In this document: positions 48,641 to 59,578 of the stretch, piece by piece
Numbering within the stretch: position 1 is the stretch's first letter
Layout of the letters: every line of letters starts with the position of its first letter
Source of the DNA: Vibrio navarrensis
GTDB taxonomy: Bacteria; Pseudomonadota; Gammaproteobacteria; Enterobacterales; Vibrionaceae
Length of the DNA stretch: 64,000 nucleotides
Assembly (NCBI RefSeq): GCF_000764325.1
Contig: NZ_JMCG01000002.1
Coordinates: forward strand, 372,001-436,000
Reading direction: 5' to 3'
Notes under the pieces: generated by a model
What the model saw: the letters and a program-made list of their open reading frames with translations, nothing else
The model's database searches: none
Told to the model about the DNA's origin: nothing
Made by a program: the position numbers and the translations under genes

Positions 48641-48740
48641 AAATTCCAGAACAAAAGGATCCCGTCCCGCTCTCCATGGGACAGAGTCTGCGTCTGTTCG
48701 ATCAGTGACCTGACCAAGCTCTGGAAACAGGTTGCCACAC
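48615..48740 (-). ncRNA. farS: FarS-like small RNA in the fabB 3' UTR
   Basis: The fabB stop is followed by about 145 bases with local hairpins (GTCCC/GGGAC at 48664-48682, GCCAC/GTGGC near 48735-48750) and a strong terminator with a long T tail. In V. cholerae the RNase E-processed 3' UTR of fabB is the sRNA FarS, which represses fatty acid degradation genes with Hfq. Position and architecture match. Exact ends and seed sequence are not known from the sequence; the boundaries given are approximate. Confidence 0.6.
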
Positions 48741-48761
48741 GAGCGTGGCTAATTTCTGGCG

Positions 48762-49973
48762 TTAGCCTTGGTATTTTTTGATCACCAGCGTCGCGTTAGT
48801 CCCACCGAAACCAAAGCTGTTGGACATAACAGTATTGAGTTCCACTTCACGCATTTGCGTAACGATGTCCAGACCTTGCGCGGCTTCATCAAGATTGTCG
48901 ATATTGATGCTTGGTGCGATAAAGTTGTGGTGCAACATCAAAGTTGAATAGATCGCTTCATGCACACCTGCAGCGCCAAGTGCATGGCCGGTCATAGCTT
49001 TAGTCGCTGAAATCGCTGGGCTGCTGGCCGAGAAGATCTCTTGAATAGCGCCAAGCTCTTTGACATCGCCCACTGGCGTTGAAGTACCATGGGTATTGAT
49101 GTAGTCGATGCGATCCACATCTTGCATCGCCATCTTCATACAACGCACTGCGCCTTCACCGGATGGGGCAACCATGTCGTAACCATCAGAAGTCGCGCCG
49201 TAACCGACGATCTCGCCGTAAATTTTCGCGCCACGTGCCAGCGCATGTTCCAGCTCTTCGACAACCAACATGCCGCCGCCACCAGAGATAACGAAGCCAT
49301 CACGGTCCGCATCGTAAGTACGAGACGCCTTATCTGGCGTTTCGTTGTATTTGGTCGAAAGTGCGCCCATCGCATCGAACATCATGGTCAATGTCCAGTC
49401 GAGCTCTTCACCACCACCAGCAAATACAATGTCTTGCTTGCCCATCTGGATAAGCTCTGCTGCGTGGCCGATACAGTGTGCTGAAGTCGCACAGGCTGAA
49501 CTCATCGAGTAGTTCACGCCACGAATTTTAAACGGCGTCGCCAGACACGCTGAAACCGTAGAAGACATAGTACGCGGCACCATGTAAGGACCAATGCGCT
49601 TCACGCCTTTTTCGCGCAGAGTGTCAACCGCAATCGCTTGGTTGAGTGACGATGCGCCACCAGAACCTGCCACGATACCTGTACGATCGTTAGAAACTTG
49701 CTCTTCCGTCAGGCCTGCATCCGCAATCGCCTGCTCCATAGAAAGATAAGCATAAGCTGCCGCGTCACCCATAAAGCGCATCTGTTTGCGATCAATATGG
49801 TCAGCAGGGTTAATTTTCAGATCACCCCATACTTGGGAACGCAAGCCTTTCTCTTTAAACTGCTCAGACGCAGTAATACCAGATTGACCTGCCTTTAACG
49901 ACGCCAAAACTTCTTCGACGTTGTTACCGATACTTGAAACAATACCCATACCGGTGATTACGACTCGTTTCAT
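48762..49973 (-). CDS. fabB: beta-ketoacyl-ACP synthase I
   Basis: This 403-residue condensing enzyme elongates acyl-ACP in fatty-acid synthesis, including the unsaturated branch. The catalytic Cys is in [12 protein letters not shown], with the two His in [12 protein letters not shown] and [12 protein letters not shown], and the C-terminal [13 protein letters not shown]. It is divergent from mnmC. A loosely FadR-like AGTGGTCAG is visible at 50028 but is not strong. The 3' UTR holds a FarS-like RNA. Confidence 0.96.
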   Translation of the reverse strand: MKRVVITGMGIVSSIGNNVEEVLASLKAGQSGITASEQFKEKGLRSQVWGDLKINPADHIDRKQMRFMGDAAAYAYLSMEQAIADAGLTEEQVSNDRTGIVAGSGGASSLNQAIAVDTLREKGVKRIGPYMVPRTMSSTVSACLATPFKIRGVNYSMSSACATSAHCIGHAAELIQMGKQDIVFAGGGEELDWTLTMMFDAMGALSTKYNETPDKASRTYDADRDGFVISGGGGMLVVEELEHALARGAKIYGEIVGYGATSDGYDMVAPSGEGAVRCMKMAMQDVDRIDYINTHGTSTPVGDVKELGAIQEIFSASSPAISATKAMTGHALGAAGVHEAIYSTLMLHHNFIAPSINIDNLDEAAQGLDIVTQMREVELNTVMSNSFGFGGTNATLVIKKYQG

Positions 49974-50102
49974 GTGACATTCCTATAATTCAAAATCCGC
50001 TAGATAATAACCAAGAAGCTTAACAAAAGTGGTCAGCTTTCCCAGAAATTCGTACAATCCCTGCATCCTAACCGCGCCAAATCACACAATGATAGAAAAT
50101 TT

Positions 50103-52121
50103 ATGACCACCATTACCAATGCTCAACTGGGTTGGAACGAAGTTGGCACCCCAGTTTCTGACCAATTCGACGATGTCTACTTCTCCAACGTCAATGGCCT
50201 TGAAGAAACGCGCTATGTGTTTCTCCAGCAAAACCTTATCCCACAAAGATGGCAGGAATTTGACCAAAGACGTTTCGTGATTGGAGAAACCGGTTTTGGT
50301 ACTGGGCTGAATTTTCTCGCAGTTTGGCAGTATTTTAGCCAATTTCGCCAAGCCAATCCTGACGCGGCCCTCAAAGAGCTGCACTTTATCAGCTTTGAGA
50401 AATACCCACTGAGCAAAGCCGATTTAATCAAAGCCCATCAAGCATGGCCTGAACTGGCGGAGTTTGCCGAAAAACTGCATCGCCACTACCCGATTGCGGT
50501 GCCGGAATGTCATCGCATCATTTTAGACGACGGTGCGGTGACACTGGATCTGTGGCTTGGCGACATTAAAGAGTGCATGCCGCTGGTACCGCACGCAGAA
50601 AGCGGCCTGATTGATACATGGTTTCTCGATGGGTTTGCGCCGAGCAAAAACCCAGAAATGTGGAATCAAACCTTGTTTAACAACATGGCGAAACTCGCCA
50701 AGCAAGATTGCCGTGTGGCGACGTTTACCTCGGCGGGCTTTGTACGTCGTGGCCTTATCGAAGCGGGCTTTGCGATGAAAAAGGTCAAAGGTTTTGGCAC
50801 CAAACGCGAAATGATTGCGGGCGCCTTGGAAGCAAAGAAACCACACACCAGCCATTTGCCTTGGTTTGAGCGCGTTGGCGCAAGTCAAACGGGCGACATT
50901 GCCATCATCGGCGGCGGTATCGCCAGCGCCACACTGGCCAAAGCACTGGTTCAGCGCGGGCAAAAAGTGACTTTATATTGCCAAGAGGCGCAAGCAGCCG
51001 AAGGCGCTTCGGGCAATCGCCAAGGTGCCGTCTATCCACTACTTAACGGCTCACACACTGGCGTGTCACGCGTGTTTGCCCCCGCTTTTCTTTTCGCTCG
51101 TCAGTTTATTAAACAAGCCGCAGAGCAAATCTGTTTTGACCACGATTGGTGTGGCGTTACTCAACTGATGTGGGATGACAAGAGCAAAAAGAAACTGGCT
51201 AACATGCTGGAGGGAAATTTTGACTCGCAGTTGGTAAGCACACTTTCGCCCGAGCAAACCGCACAGACTATCGGTTTGCCAATCGACATGGCGTCAGTGC
51301 ACTATCCACTTGGCGGTTGGTTATGCCCAGCGCAGCTGACCCAAGGTTTGATTGCACAGTTGCAACAAAACTCGCTCTTCACTGCCCATTTCAACCAACA
51401 TATTGAGTCGCTAAGCTGGCTTGAAAGTCGTCAGGTTTGGCAACTTGGCAGCCATGCTGAACAATTTGAGCACGCGGTCGTGGTCGTTGCCAATGGTCAC
51501 CAATTCCAAACCTTTACTCAAACAGCGGAGCTGCCGCTTGGCCAAGTAAAAGGTCAGGTGAGCCACATCCCGACAACTGACGATCTGCGCCAACTCCATT
51601 CGGTGCTGTGTTATGACGGTTATCTAACCCCGCACAACCCCGTTAATCAAGAGCACTGTATTGGCGCGAGCTACGATCGCTTACAGCTCGATACTCAATT
51701 TGATCCAGTCGCGCAAAAAGAGAATGGCGAAAAGCTGGTCAAGTGCGTTCCCAACCAAGCTTGGCCGCAGCAAGTGGACACCACGGGCAACTCATCACGC
51801 CAAGGCATTCGCTGCGTGAGCCGGGATCATCTGCCTTTTGTTGGCAATGTCGGCGATTTACAAGAGATCAAAGCGCAATATCAGGATCTGCAAGGCAAAG
51901 AGGATGCGGAGGTCACGCCAATCCACCACTACCCGAATCTCTTTTGTCTGCTCGGGCTTGGTTCACGCGGCCTAAGCTCTGCGCCACTGATGGCTGAGGT
52001 GCTGGCATCACAAATCTGCGGCGACCCTATCCCGTTGCCAACGGATGTACTTGAAAGTCTGCACCCAAGCCGTATGTGGGTGCGCAAATTGCGTAAAGGC
52101 AAAGCTATTACTGAGCTTTAA
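50103..52121 (+). CDS. mnmC: bifunctional tRNA (mnm5s2U34) methyltransferase / FAD oxidoreductase MnmC
   Basis: This 672-residue enzyme has an N-terminal SAM methyltransferase domain (about 1-250; [32 protein letters not shown]) and a C-terminal FAD oxidoreductase domain (about 255-672; [17 protein letters not shown]). It finishes the mnm5 group at tRNA wobble uridines. The gene is divergent from fabB as in E. coli, with a bidirectional terminator after it. Confidence 0.95.
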   Translation: MTTITNAQLGWNEVGTPVSDQFDDVYFSNVNGLEETRYVFLQQNLIPQRWQEFDQRRFVIGETGFGTGLNFLAVWQYFSQFRQANPDAALKELHFISFEKYPLSKADLIKAHQAWPELAEFAEKLHRHYPIAVPECHRIILDDGAVTLDLWLGDIKECMPLVPHAESGLIDTWFLDGFAPSKNPEMWNQTLFNNMAKLAKQDCRVATFTSAGFVRRGLIEAGFAMKKVKGFGTKREMIAGALEAKKPHTSHLPWFERVGASQTGDIAIIGGGIASATLAKALVQRGQKVTLYCQEAQAAEGASGNRQGAVYPLLNGSHTGVSRVFAPAFLFARQFIKQAAEQICFDHDWCGVTQLMWDDKSKKKLANMLEGNFDSQLVSTLSPEQTAQTIGLPIDMASVHYPLGGWLCPAQLTQGLIAQLQQNSLFTAHFNQHIESLSWLESRQVWQLGSHAEQFEHAVVVVANGHQFQTFTQTAELPLGQVKGQVSHIPTTDDLRQLHSVLCYDGYLTPHNPVNQEHCIGASYDRLQLDTQFDPVAQKENGEKLVKCVPNQAWPQQVDTTGNSSRQGIRCVSRDHLPFVGNVGDLQEIKAQYQDLQGKEDAEVTPIHHYPNLFCLLGLGSRGLSSAPLMAEVLASQICGDPIPLPTDVLESLHPSRMWVRKLRKGKAITEL

Positions 52122-52139
52122 TTACTTAGCTTTAAATAC

Positions 52140-52172
52140 AAAAATGCCTCGTTTCTCATGAGGCATTTTTTC
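52140..52172. terminator. bidirectional terminator after mnmC
   Basis: AAAAATGCCTC and GAGGCATTTTTT enclose a 9-base loop. The A and T arms allow action on both strands. Confidence 0.85.
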
Positions 52173-52195
52173 TAGGCTATGAGATTTCTGGGCGA

Positions 52196-52720
52196 TCAGC
52201 GCAGCGCTTGTACCGCTTGCTTGACTTTATCTGCCCACTCCGCGCTTTTGAACTCGCCGGTGCTGACATCAAAGTTGTCGTAAAAATTGGGCACGGAAAG
52301 CGAGGCTTTAACCTGCGCGCCAAAATACGGCGCCGAACCGATGGCCGCAGCCAGTACGCTTTGCGCACCGCCCGCACCGGGCGAAGTCGCCAAATAGACG
52401 ACAGGCTTGTTCTGAAATACTGAACGATCGATACGCGTTGCCCAGTCGAACAAATTCTTGTAAGCCGCAGGGTAGTAGCCATTGTGCTCTGCATACGAGA
52501 CAACGATAGCGTCTGCTTGCGACAAATCACGCAGAAAAGCCTGTGCCCCTTCAGCTTGGCCGATCTCTTTCTCTTTGTCTTCACTAAACATTGGTACGTG
52601 ATAGTTGTTGATGTCGAGTACAGTAACCTCTGCACCTTCCACTTGCTTCGCGGCGTAGGTGGCGAGTTGTTTGTTGATCGAGGTCGAGCTGGTTGAAGCG
52701 GCAAAAGCGACAATTTTCAT
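52196..52720 (-). CDS. NAD(P)H-dependent FMN reductase-like flavoprotein
   Basis: This 174-residue protein has the flavodoxin-like fold of the NADPH-dependent FMN reductase family. It contains AASTSSTSINKQLATYAAK near the FMN phosphate, IVVSYAEHNGYYPAAYKNLFDW, and PGAGGAQSVLAAA at the flavin ring. It probably reduces flavins, quinones or metals in the cytoplasm. I chose ATG 52720 (MKIVAFAAS); a longer frame upstream has no family support. Confidence 0.8.
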   Translation of the reverse strand: MKIVAFAASTSSTSINKQLATYAAKQVEGAEVTVLDINNYHVPMFSEDKEKEIGQAEGAQAFLRDLSQADAIVVSYAEHNGYYPAAYKNLFDWATRIDRSVFQNKPVVYLATSPGAGGAQSVLAAAIGSAPYFGAQVKASLSVPNFYDNFDVSTGEFKSAEWADKVKQAVQALR

Positions 52721-52832
52721 GGTTGTAATCCTTGTTCCCGTTATGTGTGAAACATCATATAAGTGGGACAATCTGACCACAACCACAAAAATTTTACGGA
52801 AAGGTTCGAATAATTCGAATGAAAGTTAAGCG

Positions 52833-53096
52833 CTAGATGTTCGCTTGCAGCGCTTGCCACAAGTCACTTACGATCACGCGATCCGCTGGCGTCAATTCAC
52901 TGCGTGCGTCATCCAAACTCTGCTGAATGCGCTTTTTTAGTTCAGCAAGGTCGTCAATACCCTCATCTTCACAAGAAGCCGCTGAAAGGGAGATGTGACC
53001 ACGGAGATAACCACCAGCAAACAATTCGTCGTCTGACGCGCTTTCAATACGCGCATCAATCAGTTCCAGTAGCTTTTCTTCAAATTCAATAATCAT
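52833..53096 (-). CDS. YfcL family protein
   Basis: This 87-residue helical protein with IEFEEKLLELIDARIESASDDELFAGGYLRGHISL is typical of YfcL. Function unknown; in many gamma-proteobacteria it precedes or follows epmC (yfcM), as here with a 14-base gap. Probably one transcription unit. Confidence 0.85.
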   Translation of the reverse strand: MIIEFEEKLLELIDARIESASDDELFAGGYLRGHISLSAASCEDEGIDDLAELKKRIQQSLDDARSELTPADRVIVSDLWQALQANI

Positions 53097-53110
53097 GGCA
53101 ATCTCTTGGG

Positions 53111-53641
53111 TTATTTAACGATAAAATCGGTCGCTTCCAGTGGCTTGATGGCATAAAACGCGCGTAGAGCATCGGAGAGCATCTTAACGCGCACAGGCAA
53201 TCCTACTTGCAAAATGTCCATCACCTGCGCGTGCACCTTGTGCATAAAACCAAGCCTGTCTGGCTCGAAATCGCCGTGTAGATTGTCACAACTGACATTA
53301 AAAGGGAAGCCAGCACTGAGCGCCAGAATCCACTCGTAGGCTTGCGGGCGCACTTCCACTTGCTCAAACGCCGCCTGCACTTCGGCGGTCCGTCCGTCTG
53401 GTTCATACCAGTAGCCGAAATCTTCCAACAAACGGCGCTCTGGCCCGGCGACACACCAATGCGCGATCTCATGCAAGGCTGAAGCGTAAAAGCCACGGGC
53501 GAAAATGATGCGGTGGTAGGGAGTTTGGCTATCAGCGGGTAAATAGATTGGCTCATCGCCGCCCAGCTCCAGCTTAGTATTGTAGTCAGCAAAAAAAGTC
53601 TGGTTAAAAATCTCAATCAGATCTTGATAGTTGTGAGTCAT
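53111..53641 (-). CDS. epmC: elongation factor P hydroxylase
   Basis: This 176-residue protein has the metal motif HEIAHW in ALHEIAHWCVAGPERR and the sequence FGYWYEPDGRTAEVQAAFE. EpmC hydroxylates the beta-lysylated lysine of EF-P in E. coli. Genes for epmA/epmB and efp are not in this window. It is followed by yfcL. Confidence 0.9.
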   Translation of the reverse strand: MTHNYQDLIEIFNQTFFADYNTKLELGGDEPIYLPADSQTPYHRIIFARGFYASALHEIAHWCVAGPERRLLEDFGYWYEPDGRTAEVQAAFEQVEVRPQAYEWILALSAGFPFNVSCDNLHGDFEPDRLGFMHKVHAQVMDILQVGLPVRVKMLSDALRAFYAIKPLEATDFIVK

Positions 53642-53859
53642 ACTCTGCTCTCATTCCCCCCATTTATAAGCGCGGCATTGTCGCTTTTTTTACTAAGCAG
53701 GTAAACCGTTAGCGTTATTAGTTGTGCTTATTTGAAGCGTCGCTTTCCCTTACAATTTCTCATTCGTCACTGACACTCTTTCCCTCTACACTCTCGCCTT
53801 ATTTTTATATTCCCTCCGTTGTATAAACAAAATGCCACGGGTTTTACGAGTGTTCCACC

Positions 53860-54483
53860 ATGTTATTGAGTGTTTTATATGTCATCGGCATCACGGCAGA
53901 AGCGATGACAGGTGCCCTGAGCGCCGGACGCAGAAAAATGGATTGGTTTGGGGTGATGTTGGTTGCAAGTGCAACAGCAATTGGCGGGGGCACAGTGCGG
54001 GACATTCTGCTCGGCCACTACCCGCTCGGATGGGTGAAAAACCCGGAATTTCTTGCCATTACTTGCGTGGCGGGGATCTTAACCACCGGGCTGGCTAAAT
54101 GGGTCATCAAACTCAAAGGGCTATTTATTCGCTTAGACGCGCTTGGGCTGATTGTTTTTAGCATCATCGGTACTAAAGTCGCCATGGGGATGGGTCTGCA
54201 CCCCGGAATTTGTATGGTCTCGGCGTTAGTGACTGGCGTTTTTGGTGGCCTGCTGCGCGATTTGATCTGTCGTCAAACACCGTTGGTGCTTCATGAAGAG
54301 CTCTACGCGTCTGTTGCGTTAATCGCCTCTGGCCTCTATCTGCTGTTACTGGAGTTCAACATCCCCGATGTCACCGCAACCATAGTCACCTTAATAACTG
54401 GCTATCTGCTGCGCATGGCGGCAGTGCGTTTTAAATGGCGTCTGCCTTCGTTTCAGCTGGATGCCGAATCTTCCGTGCATTAG
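53860..54483 (+). CDS. UPF0126 (TRIC-like) membrane protein
   Basis: This 207-residue protein has about seven hydrophobic helices in two repeated halves, each with a glycine-rich kink followed by Arg-Asp (IGGGTVRDILLG, GVFGGLLRDLICR). The fold is related to trimeric intracellular cation channels. Members may conduct potassium or another ion; the substrate is not set. It stands alone, with a strong terminator. Confidence 0.85.
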   Translation: MLLSVLYVIGITAEAMTGALSAGRRKMDWFGVMLVASATAIGGGTVRDILLGHYPLGWVKNPEFLAITCVAGILTTGLAKWVIKLKGLFIRLDALGLIVFSIIGTKVAMGMGLHPGICMVSALVTGVFGGLLRDLICRQTPLVLHEELYASVALIASGLYLLLLEFNIPDVTATIVTLITGYLLRMAAVRFKWRLPSFQLDAESSVH

Positions 54484-54487
54484 TCGC

Positions 54488-54521
54488 AAAAGAAACCCAC
54501 CAGATGGTGGGTTTCTTTTTC
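54488..54521. terminator. bidirectional terminator after UPF0126 gene
   Basis: AAGAAACCCACC and GGTGGGTTTCTT enclose AGAT and end in TTTTC. Confidence 0.85.
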
Positions 54522-54523
54522 GC

Positions 54524-55257
54524 TTAAAGATTCATTCCTGCATCAATCAACAATTTGGCATGACGCATCCCGACGGAACCGTCACCAAGTAGAAAACAGA
54601 TCGACGGCACAATATCTTCCGGCACTAAAATGCGCCCAAGCGGAGTGGATGACATCCATTGATGTAAATCGCTAATCTGCGCCTCGTCCATCCCTGATTT
54701 ACCTTGAATTTCTGTAGCCGTCACTCCAGGTTGAATCGAGTTGATGCGAATATTTCTATCCGCCAGATCCAGACTCAATCCGGCAATCAACCCTTCTAAT
54801 GCAGATTTACTGGCCATGTAGAAGCTCGAGTTGGCAAACGCTTTTTCCACCACCAAACTGGAGATCACCACCAAGCTTGATCCTTTTTTCAGCACAGGTA
54901 GCAGTGACTGAATGGTAAAGAAAGTCCCTTTAACATTGATATCAAAGGTGTAGTCAAACGCTTCTTCGGTCGATTCGCCTACCACATTTGGCTGGTACAC
55001 TCCGGCATTCAAGACCACGCCATCCAAGTGCCAGTTTTCCTGTTGCAGCATACTGCCCAGCGCCTGAAGATCAGACAGTTTTCCGCTGTCAGCCACCAGC
55101 CAGTGCAGATCGCCGGAGAGCGATTGCGCCACACTGGCCAGTTTCTCTTTGTTTCTTCCGGTAATAATCACACGATCACCTTGCGCTAATACGCCTTAGT
55201 CGTAGCAAGACCGATCCCCGCACTACCGCCCGTGACCAAATACGTTTTTTGTTTCAT
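54524..55257 (-). pseudogene. short-chain dehydrogenase, frameshifted
   Basis: The gene would start at ATG 55257 (MKQKTYLVTGGSAGIGLATT) and end at 54524, about 245 residues. The frame shifts near 55190: the initial frame hits TAG at 55186-55188, and the main frame continues as LAQGDRVIITGRNKEKL. A missing T in GCGT-ATTA would restore KALLAQGD. Downstream the SDR motifs are intact (LNAGVYQ, SSLVV, SFYMASKSALEG, INSIQPG). It is divergent from a LysR gene that is broken as well. Substrate unknown; a sequencing error cannot be excluded. Confidence 0.85.
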
Positions 55258-55352
55258 AACAACTCCTTGTGTAGACAAAGAGAAGAATATGCGTTTTTAT
55301 AGATACCAATAAGGCATCAATAAATCACATCAGTGTTTCCAAAATAGAAATT

Positions 55353-56279
55353 ATGTCCATCAACCAACGTATATTGAGCTTGCTCCCTTTATTGCATCAG
55401 GTGATTGAGCAAGGCAGTTTTCAACAAGCCGCCAAGCAGCTCCATCTCCCTCGCTCTTCCGTTAGTAAAAAAATCATGCAACTGGAAGAGCTTTTGGGGC
55501 AACCCGTTTTGCATCGCACTACTCGACAACTAAGACTCACTGATCTAGGCGAAGAGCTGCTGAGTCTCAGCCACGGCTTACCCACTTTACTGACAGAGAT
55601 AGATTCGCTGCTCGACAGTGCTCAAACGACACCATCGGGAACGGTTAGAATCAGCAGTGCAACCTTGTTCGGCCAGCAAGCACTGATACCTGAGATCAAA
55701 GCACTGCGCGCGTTATATCCCAACATCACCATACAACTGAGTTTCGATGACAGCTTTACCGATCTCATCGCTCAAAACATTGACATTGCTATTCGCGTCG
55801 GGCACCTGCCAGATTCTCAACAAGTGGCGAAAATTATTGGTCACAAGCAGCGCTGTTTCGCTGCAAGTCCTCACTATTTGAGCCTTTGGGGACGGCCAAC
55901 ACACCCTAAACAACTGGCGTAGCATCAGTGCATTATTTTTAAAACGCCCAGCAGCACGCACGATCACTGGGCTTTTCAGGAAAAAGATCAAGATACGGTT
56001 ACTTCGGTTGAGGTGTCATCCACTCTGACGACTGACGACGTACGAAGTATGGTGGATTTAGCACGACTAGATAACGGCATTATTTATGCCGATCTCACCT
56101 TATTGCAGCCTTGGTTACAGAATGGGGAATTAATTGAGGTGTTGAATGACTATGTTCCTGCTAAGCAAGAACCCATTCAGCTATTATGCATTGGGCGCTC
56201 TAGCCGCAGCCGAGCGGCAACCGTCATCTGGGAGGAGCTAGCGAAACGACTTCCTCCCAGACTGACTGGTGAAAACTAA
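55353..56279 (+). pseudogene. LysR-family regulator, in-frame nonsense codon
   Basis: The HTH domain is normal (FQQAAKQLHLPRSSVSKKIMQLEELLGQ) and the effector domain continues to residue 189, where TAG (55920-55922) interrupts. After it the same frame continues as HQCIIFKTPSST to a stop at 56279, the C-terminal half of a typical LysR protein (308 codons in all). A single base change explains it. It is the natural regulator of the divergent SDR, which is frameshifted. The last stop overlaps the end of aroC. Confidence 0.88.
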
Positions 56280-57361
56280 ATCTTCGGTGTCGCTGTGGTC
56301 ACACCGTGATTTTGCCCTCGGTGACGCAGCAGATGATCCATCACCACTATCGCCAGCATCGCTTCGGCGATTGGCACGGCGCGTATGCCAACACAAGGGT
56401 CATGACGACCTTTGGTGATCAACTGGGTTGGTTCGCCCTGCACGTTGATGGTATCTCCCGGCACGGTAATGCTTGAGGTCGGTTTGAGGGCGATATTCGC
56501 CACAATCGCTTGCCCAGTCGAAATGCCGCCAAGAATGCCTCCAGCATGGTTGCTGCCAAAGCCTTGTGGCGACAAGGTATCGCGATGTTGGCTACCTTTT
56601 TGGCTGACCACGGCAAAACCATCGCCAATCTCAACCCCCTTCACCGCGTTAATGCTCATCAACGCGTGAGCGATATCGGCATCAAGGCGATCAAACACCG
56701 GTTCACCTAAACCAACTGGAACATTGGTTGCTACCACTTGGATCTTGGCGCCAATCGAGTCGCCCTCTTTTTTCAAGTCGCGGATCAGTTGGTCATAAGC
56801 CTCGACCTTGTCGACATCGGGGCAGAAAAATGGGTTGTTTTCGATTTCGTTCCAATCCACTTTCTCGATCTCGATATCACCCATTTGCGACAGATAAGCA
56901 CGAATCTCTACGCCAAACTCCTGTTTAAGGTACTTTTTGGCAATTGCGCCTGCCGCAACTCGCATTGCGGTTTCACGCGCAGACGAACGGCCGCCACCGC
57001 GATAATCACGAATGCCGTATTTCTGATGGTAGGTATAATCCGCATGCCCGGGACGAAACTTGTCCTGAATGTCTGAGTAATCTTTCGAACGCTGATCGGT
57101 GTTCTCAATCAGAAGACCAATGGAAGTGCCCGTCGTTTTGCCTTCAAACACACCAGAGAGAATTTTCACTTCGTCCGGTTCACGTCGTTGGGTGGTATAG
57201 CGTGATGTGCCAGGACGGCGACGATCCAAATCGATTTGGATATCTGCTTCGTTAATTTCTAATCCTGGGGGACATCCGTCAACGATACATCCCAGTGCGA
57301 TACCGTGACTTTCTCCGAACGTGGTTACTCGGAAATGTTGTCCGATACTGTTTCCTGCCAT
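56276..57361 (-). CDS. aroC: chorismate synthase
   Basis: This 361-residue FMN-dependent enzyme removes phosphate from EPSP to make chorismate. Visible are [60 protein letters not shown], and [18 protein letters not shown] near the C-terminus. A terminator of prmB lies upstream, so aroC probably has its own promoter as well. Confidence 0.97.
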   Translation of the reverse strand: MAGNSIGQHFRVTTFGESHGIALGCIVDGCPPGLEINEADIQIDLDRRRPGTSRYTTQRREPDEVKILSGVFEGKTTGTSIGLLIENTDQRSKDYSDIQDKFRPGHADYTYHQKYGIRDYRGGGRSSARETAMRVAAGAIAKKYLKQEFGVEIRAYLSQMGDIEIEKVDWNEIENNPFFCPDVDKVEAYDQLIRDLKKEGDSIGAKIQVVATNVPVGLGEPVFDRLDADIAHALMSINAVKGVEIGDGFAVVSQKGSQHRDTLSPQGFGSNHAGGILGGISTGQAIVANIALKPTSSITVPGDTINVQGEPTQLITKGRHDPCVGIRAVPIAEAMLAIVVMDHLLRHRGQNHGVTTATPKI

Positions 57362-57491
57362 TACTTCCTCAAATTTTGCTAGCGCTGTAAACCAGGCTAT
57401 ACATTACAATTCTTCGTGAATTCATAGTGGCGCTATTGCGATTTGAAGTAAACCCCTAAAAGAGATCAATTTTGCCATTTTGTCGCAATAA

Positions 57492-57516
57492 AAACGCCAG
57501 CTTTAAAAGCTGGCGC
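57492..57516 (-). terminator. terminator between prmB and aroC
   Basis: GCCAGCTTT and AAAGCTGGC form a stem whose minus-strand side continues GTTTTTATT. The prmB gene ends 27 bases upstream of it. Confidence 0.65.
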
Positions 57517-57542
57517 AAACAGTCTGATGGCATGATGTGGTA

Positions 57543-58475
57543 TCAGTCTTTGTACAGACGGAAATCTTCCGCGTGCTCAACCAACTGATCACGGGTCAGC
57601 ATAAAGACACCGTGGCCGCCATTTTCAAACTCAATCCACGTGAATGGAATGTGTTGGTACTGCTCCATCATGTGCACCATGGAGTTGCCCACTTCACAAA
57701 TCAGAATACCTTGCTCGGTGAGATAATTTGGCGCATTGGCTAAAATACGGCGCACTAGTTTCAGGCCGTCCGTTCCTGCCGCCAATCCCAGTTCCGGTTC
57801 GTGCGTGAATTCACGCGGTAGGCTGTTCATATCTTCTTGATCAACATACGGTGGGTTGGTCACGATCAGGTCGTATTTCTCTTTTGGCAGATCACGGAAC
57901 AGATCCGAACGGATTGGGAACACTTGCTGCTCCATGCCGTGGTCTTGGATGTTCTGCTCGGCGACCTCAAGTGCATCAACGGAGATATCGATAGCATCCA
58001 CTTCGGCATCTGGGAAGGCGTGGGCGCAAGCAATCGCAATACAGCCACTACCCGTGCAAAGGTCCATAATGCGCGTCGGTTCTTCAATCAACCAAGGCTG
58101 GAACTGCGCTTGGATAAGCTCGCCGATTGGCGAACGAGGCACCAGAACGCGCTCATCAACAAAAAACTCTAAGCCACAGAACCATGCTTTGTTGGTGAGA
58201 TAAGCCGTCGGTGTACGTTCGTTAATGCGTTTGATGACACGTTCAACAATACGCAGACGCTCACTGCTGGTTAGGCGAGAGTTAAGCACATGCGGAGGCA
58301 CATCAATCGGTAAATAAAGGGTTGGTAGAATCAGCTGAACGGCTTCATCCCACGCATTATCTGTGCCGTGGCCATAAAACAGGTTGGCTGCATTGAAGCG
58401 GCTGACTGTCCAACGAATCATATCTTGAAGGGTATGAAGCTCAGAAACCGCTTCTTCTACAAAAATCTTATCCAA
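57543..58475 (-). CDS. prmB: ribosomal protein L3 N5-glutamine methyltransferase
   Basis: This 310-residue protein has an N-terminal helical domain and a SAM Rossmann domain with [17 protein letters not shown] and the NPPY motif in [20 protein letters not shown] with the N-terminal domain separates it from release-factor methyltransferase PrmC. Its order with smrB (divergent) and aroC is as in E. coli. Confidence 0.95.
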   Translation of the reverse strand: MDKIFVEEAVSELHTLQDMIRWTVSRFNAANLFYGHGTDNAWDEAVQLILPTLYLPIDVPPHVLNSRLTSSERLRIVERVIKRINERTPTAYLTNKAWFCGLEFFVDERVLVPRSPIGELIQAQFQPWLIEEPTRIMDLCTGSGCIAIACAHAFPDAEVDAIDISVDALEVAEQNIQDHGMEQQVFPIRSDLFRDLPKEKYDLIVTNPPYVDQEDMNSLPREFTHEPELGLAAGTDGLKLVRRILANAPNYLTEQGILICEVGNSMVHMMEQYQHIPFTWIEFENGGHGVFMLTRDQLVEHAEDFRLYKD

Positions 58476-58534
58476 AATTGCCTCCGAAAAGCGCTACAAT
58501 ACTGCCAATGATGTACGAATTCAGTGTTAACCCC

Positions 58535-59065
58535 ATGAGTAACAAAGACAACGACCTTGATGACGATCTCTCGATATTCCGGGAAGCAGTACAGGGCGTA
58601 AAAAAGTTGCGTCAGGATACCATAATCCAGCAACCAAACAGAAACACTAAACAAAAAGAAATCAAGCGTGTGAGCCGGGAAGCCAGCGACGCAGAGTTCT
58701 ATTTTTCTGACGAGTTTGTCCCGCTTCTCAGTGAAGAAGGCCCAACGCGTTATGCTCGCGATGGCATCTCTACTTACGAGGTAAAACGGCTAAGGCGCGG
58801 CGTGTACGTCCCCGATGTCTTTTTGGATATGCATGGCATGACCCAACAAGAAGCCAAGCGCGAACTGGGGGCGATGATCGCCTATTGTGTGAAAAACGAA
58901 GTGCACTGTGCGTGTGTGCAACACGGCATTGGTAAACACATCCTTAAACAGAAAACCCCTCTTTGGCTTGCGCAGCATCCAGATGTGCTGGCATTTCACC
59001 AAGCGCCCTTGGAATTTGGCGGTGATGGCGCATTGCTGGTACTGCTCTCAATTCCTGAAAAATAA
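58535..59065 (+). CDS. smrB: Smr-domain ribosome-rescue endonuclease SmrB
   Basis: This 176-residue protein has a charged N-terminal extension and a C-terminal Smr domain with the DxH motif LDMHGMTQQEA and HGIGKHILKQKTPLWL. SmrB in E. coli cleaves mRNA at collided ribosomes. ATG 58535 (MSNKDND) is used. It is divergent from prmB, overlapping promoters in a 60-base gap. Confidence 0.92.
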   Translation: MSNKDNDLDDDLSIFREAVQGVKKLRQDTIIQQPNRNTKQKEIKRVSREASDAEFYFSDEFVPLLSEEGPTRYARDGISTYEVKRLRRGVYVPDVFLDMHGMTQQEAKRELGAMIAYCVKNEVHCACVQHGIGKHILKQKTPLWLAQHPDVLAFHQAPLEFGGDGALLVLLSIPEK

Positions 59066-59113
59066 TCACCAATCAGTGCAGCGCTTACAGCAGGCTTTCG
59101 CCTGCTGATGAGT

Positions 59114-59578
59114 TTACGCTTTGAGGTTAAAACAGATTTCGCCACGAGTGGTTTGCGGATCGAAATCGATACACACCATGCCAGAGGTCGGGAACATTGG
59201 CGCTGGCATATCTTTAACAAACTCGGCGGTCAAATACCCCACCAAAGGCAGATGCGAAACCAACAGAACATGTTGTGGTTTTTCGACTTCAATCAACGCA
59301 CACAAGTAATCAAACACCTGATCAGTGTGACCGTATGGCGTGATGTCCTCGCAGGTTTGGACGGTTTTAGCGTCAAAATGGTGGCTAATCGCTTGCCAAG
59401 TTTGCTGAGCACGTAAGTAAGGACTAACCAACACTTTGTCGAAGTGGGTGAAACCTTGCTCAGCGCATGCCATAGCAACCACATCCGACTCCAAACGCCC
59501 ACGACTGGTTAATGCACGCTGCGCATCACTTTCCGCGAAATGTTCCGCTTCACCATGACGCATAATAAATACTTTCAT
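59114..59578 (-). CDS. sixA: phosphohistidine phosphatase SixA
   Basis: This 154-residue protein has the catalytic RHG triad in VFIMRHGEAEH, the second His in LLVSHLPLVGYL, and SRGRLESDV. SixA acts on phosphohistidine of the phosphotransferase NPr and, earlier reported, ArcB. The convergent order with smrB and nearness to fadJ are as in E. coli. Confidence 0.92.
   Translation of the reverse strand: MKVFIMRHGEAEHFAESDAQRALTSRGRLESDVVAMACAEQGFTHFDKVLVSPYLRAQQTWQAISHHFDAKTVQTCEDITPYGHTDQVFDYLCALIEVEKPQHVLLVSHLPLVGYLTAEFVKDMPAPMFPTSGMVCIDFDPQTTRGEICFNLKA

Noticed and set aside
50026..50042. FadR-like AGTGGTCAG upstream of fabB
   Set aside because: Only half of the palindrome is present; too weak to list as a site, though fabB is a known FadR target.
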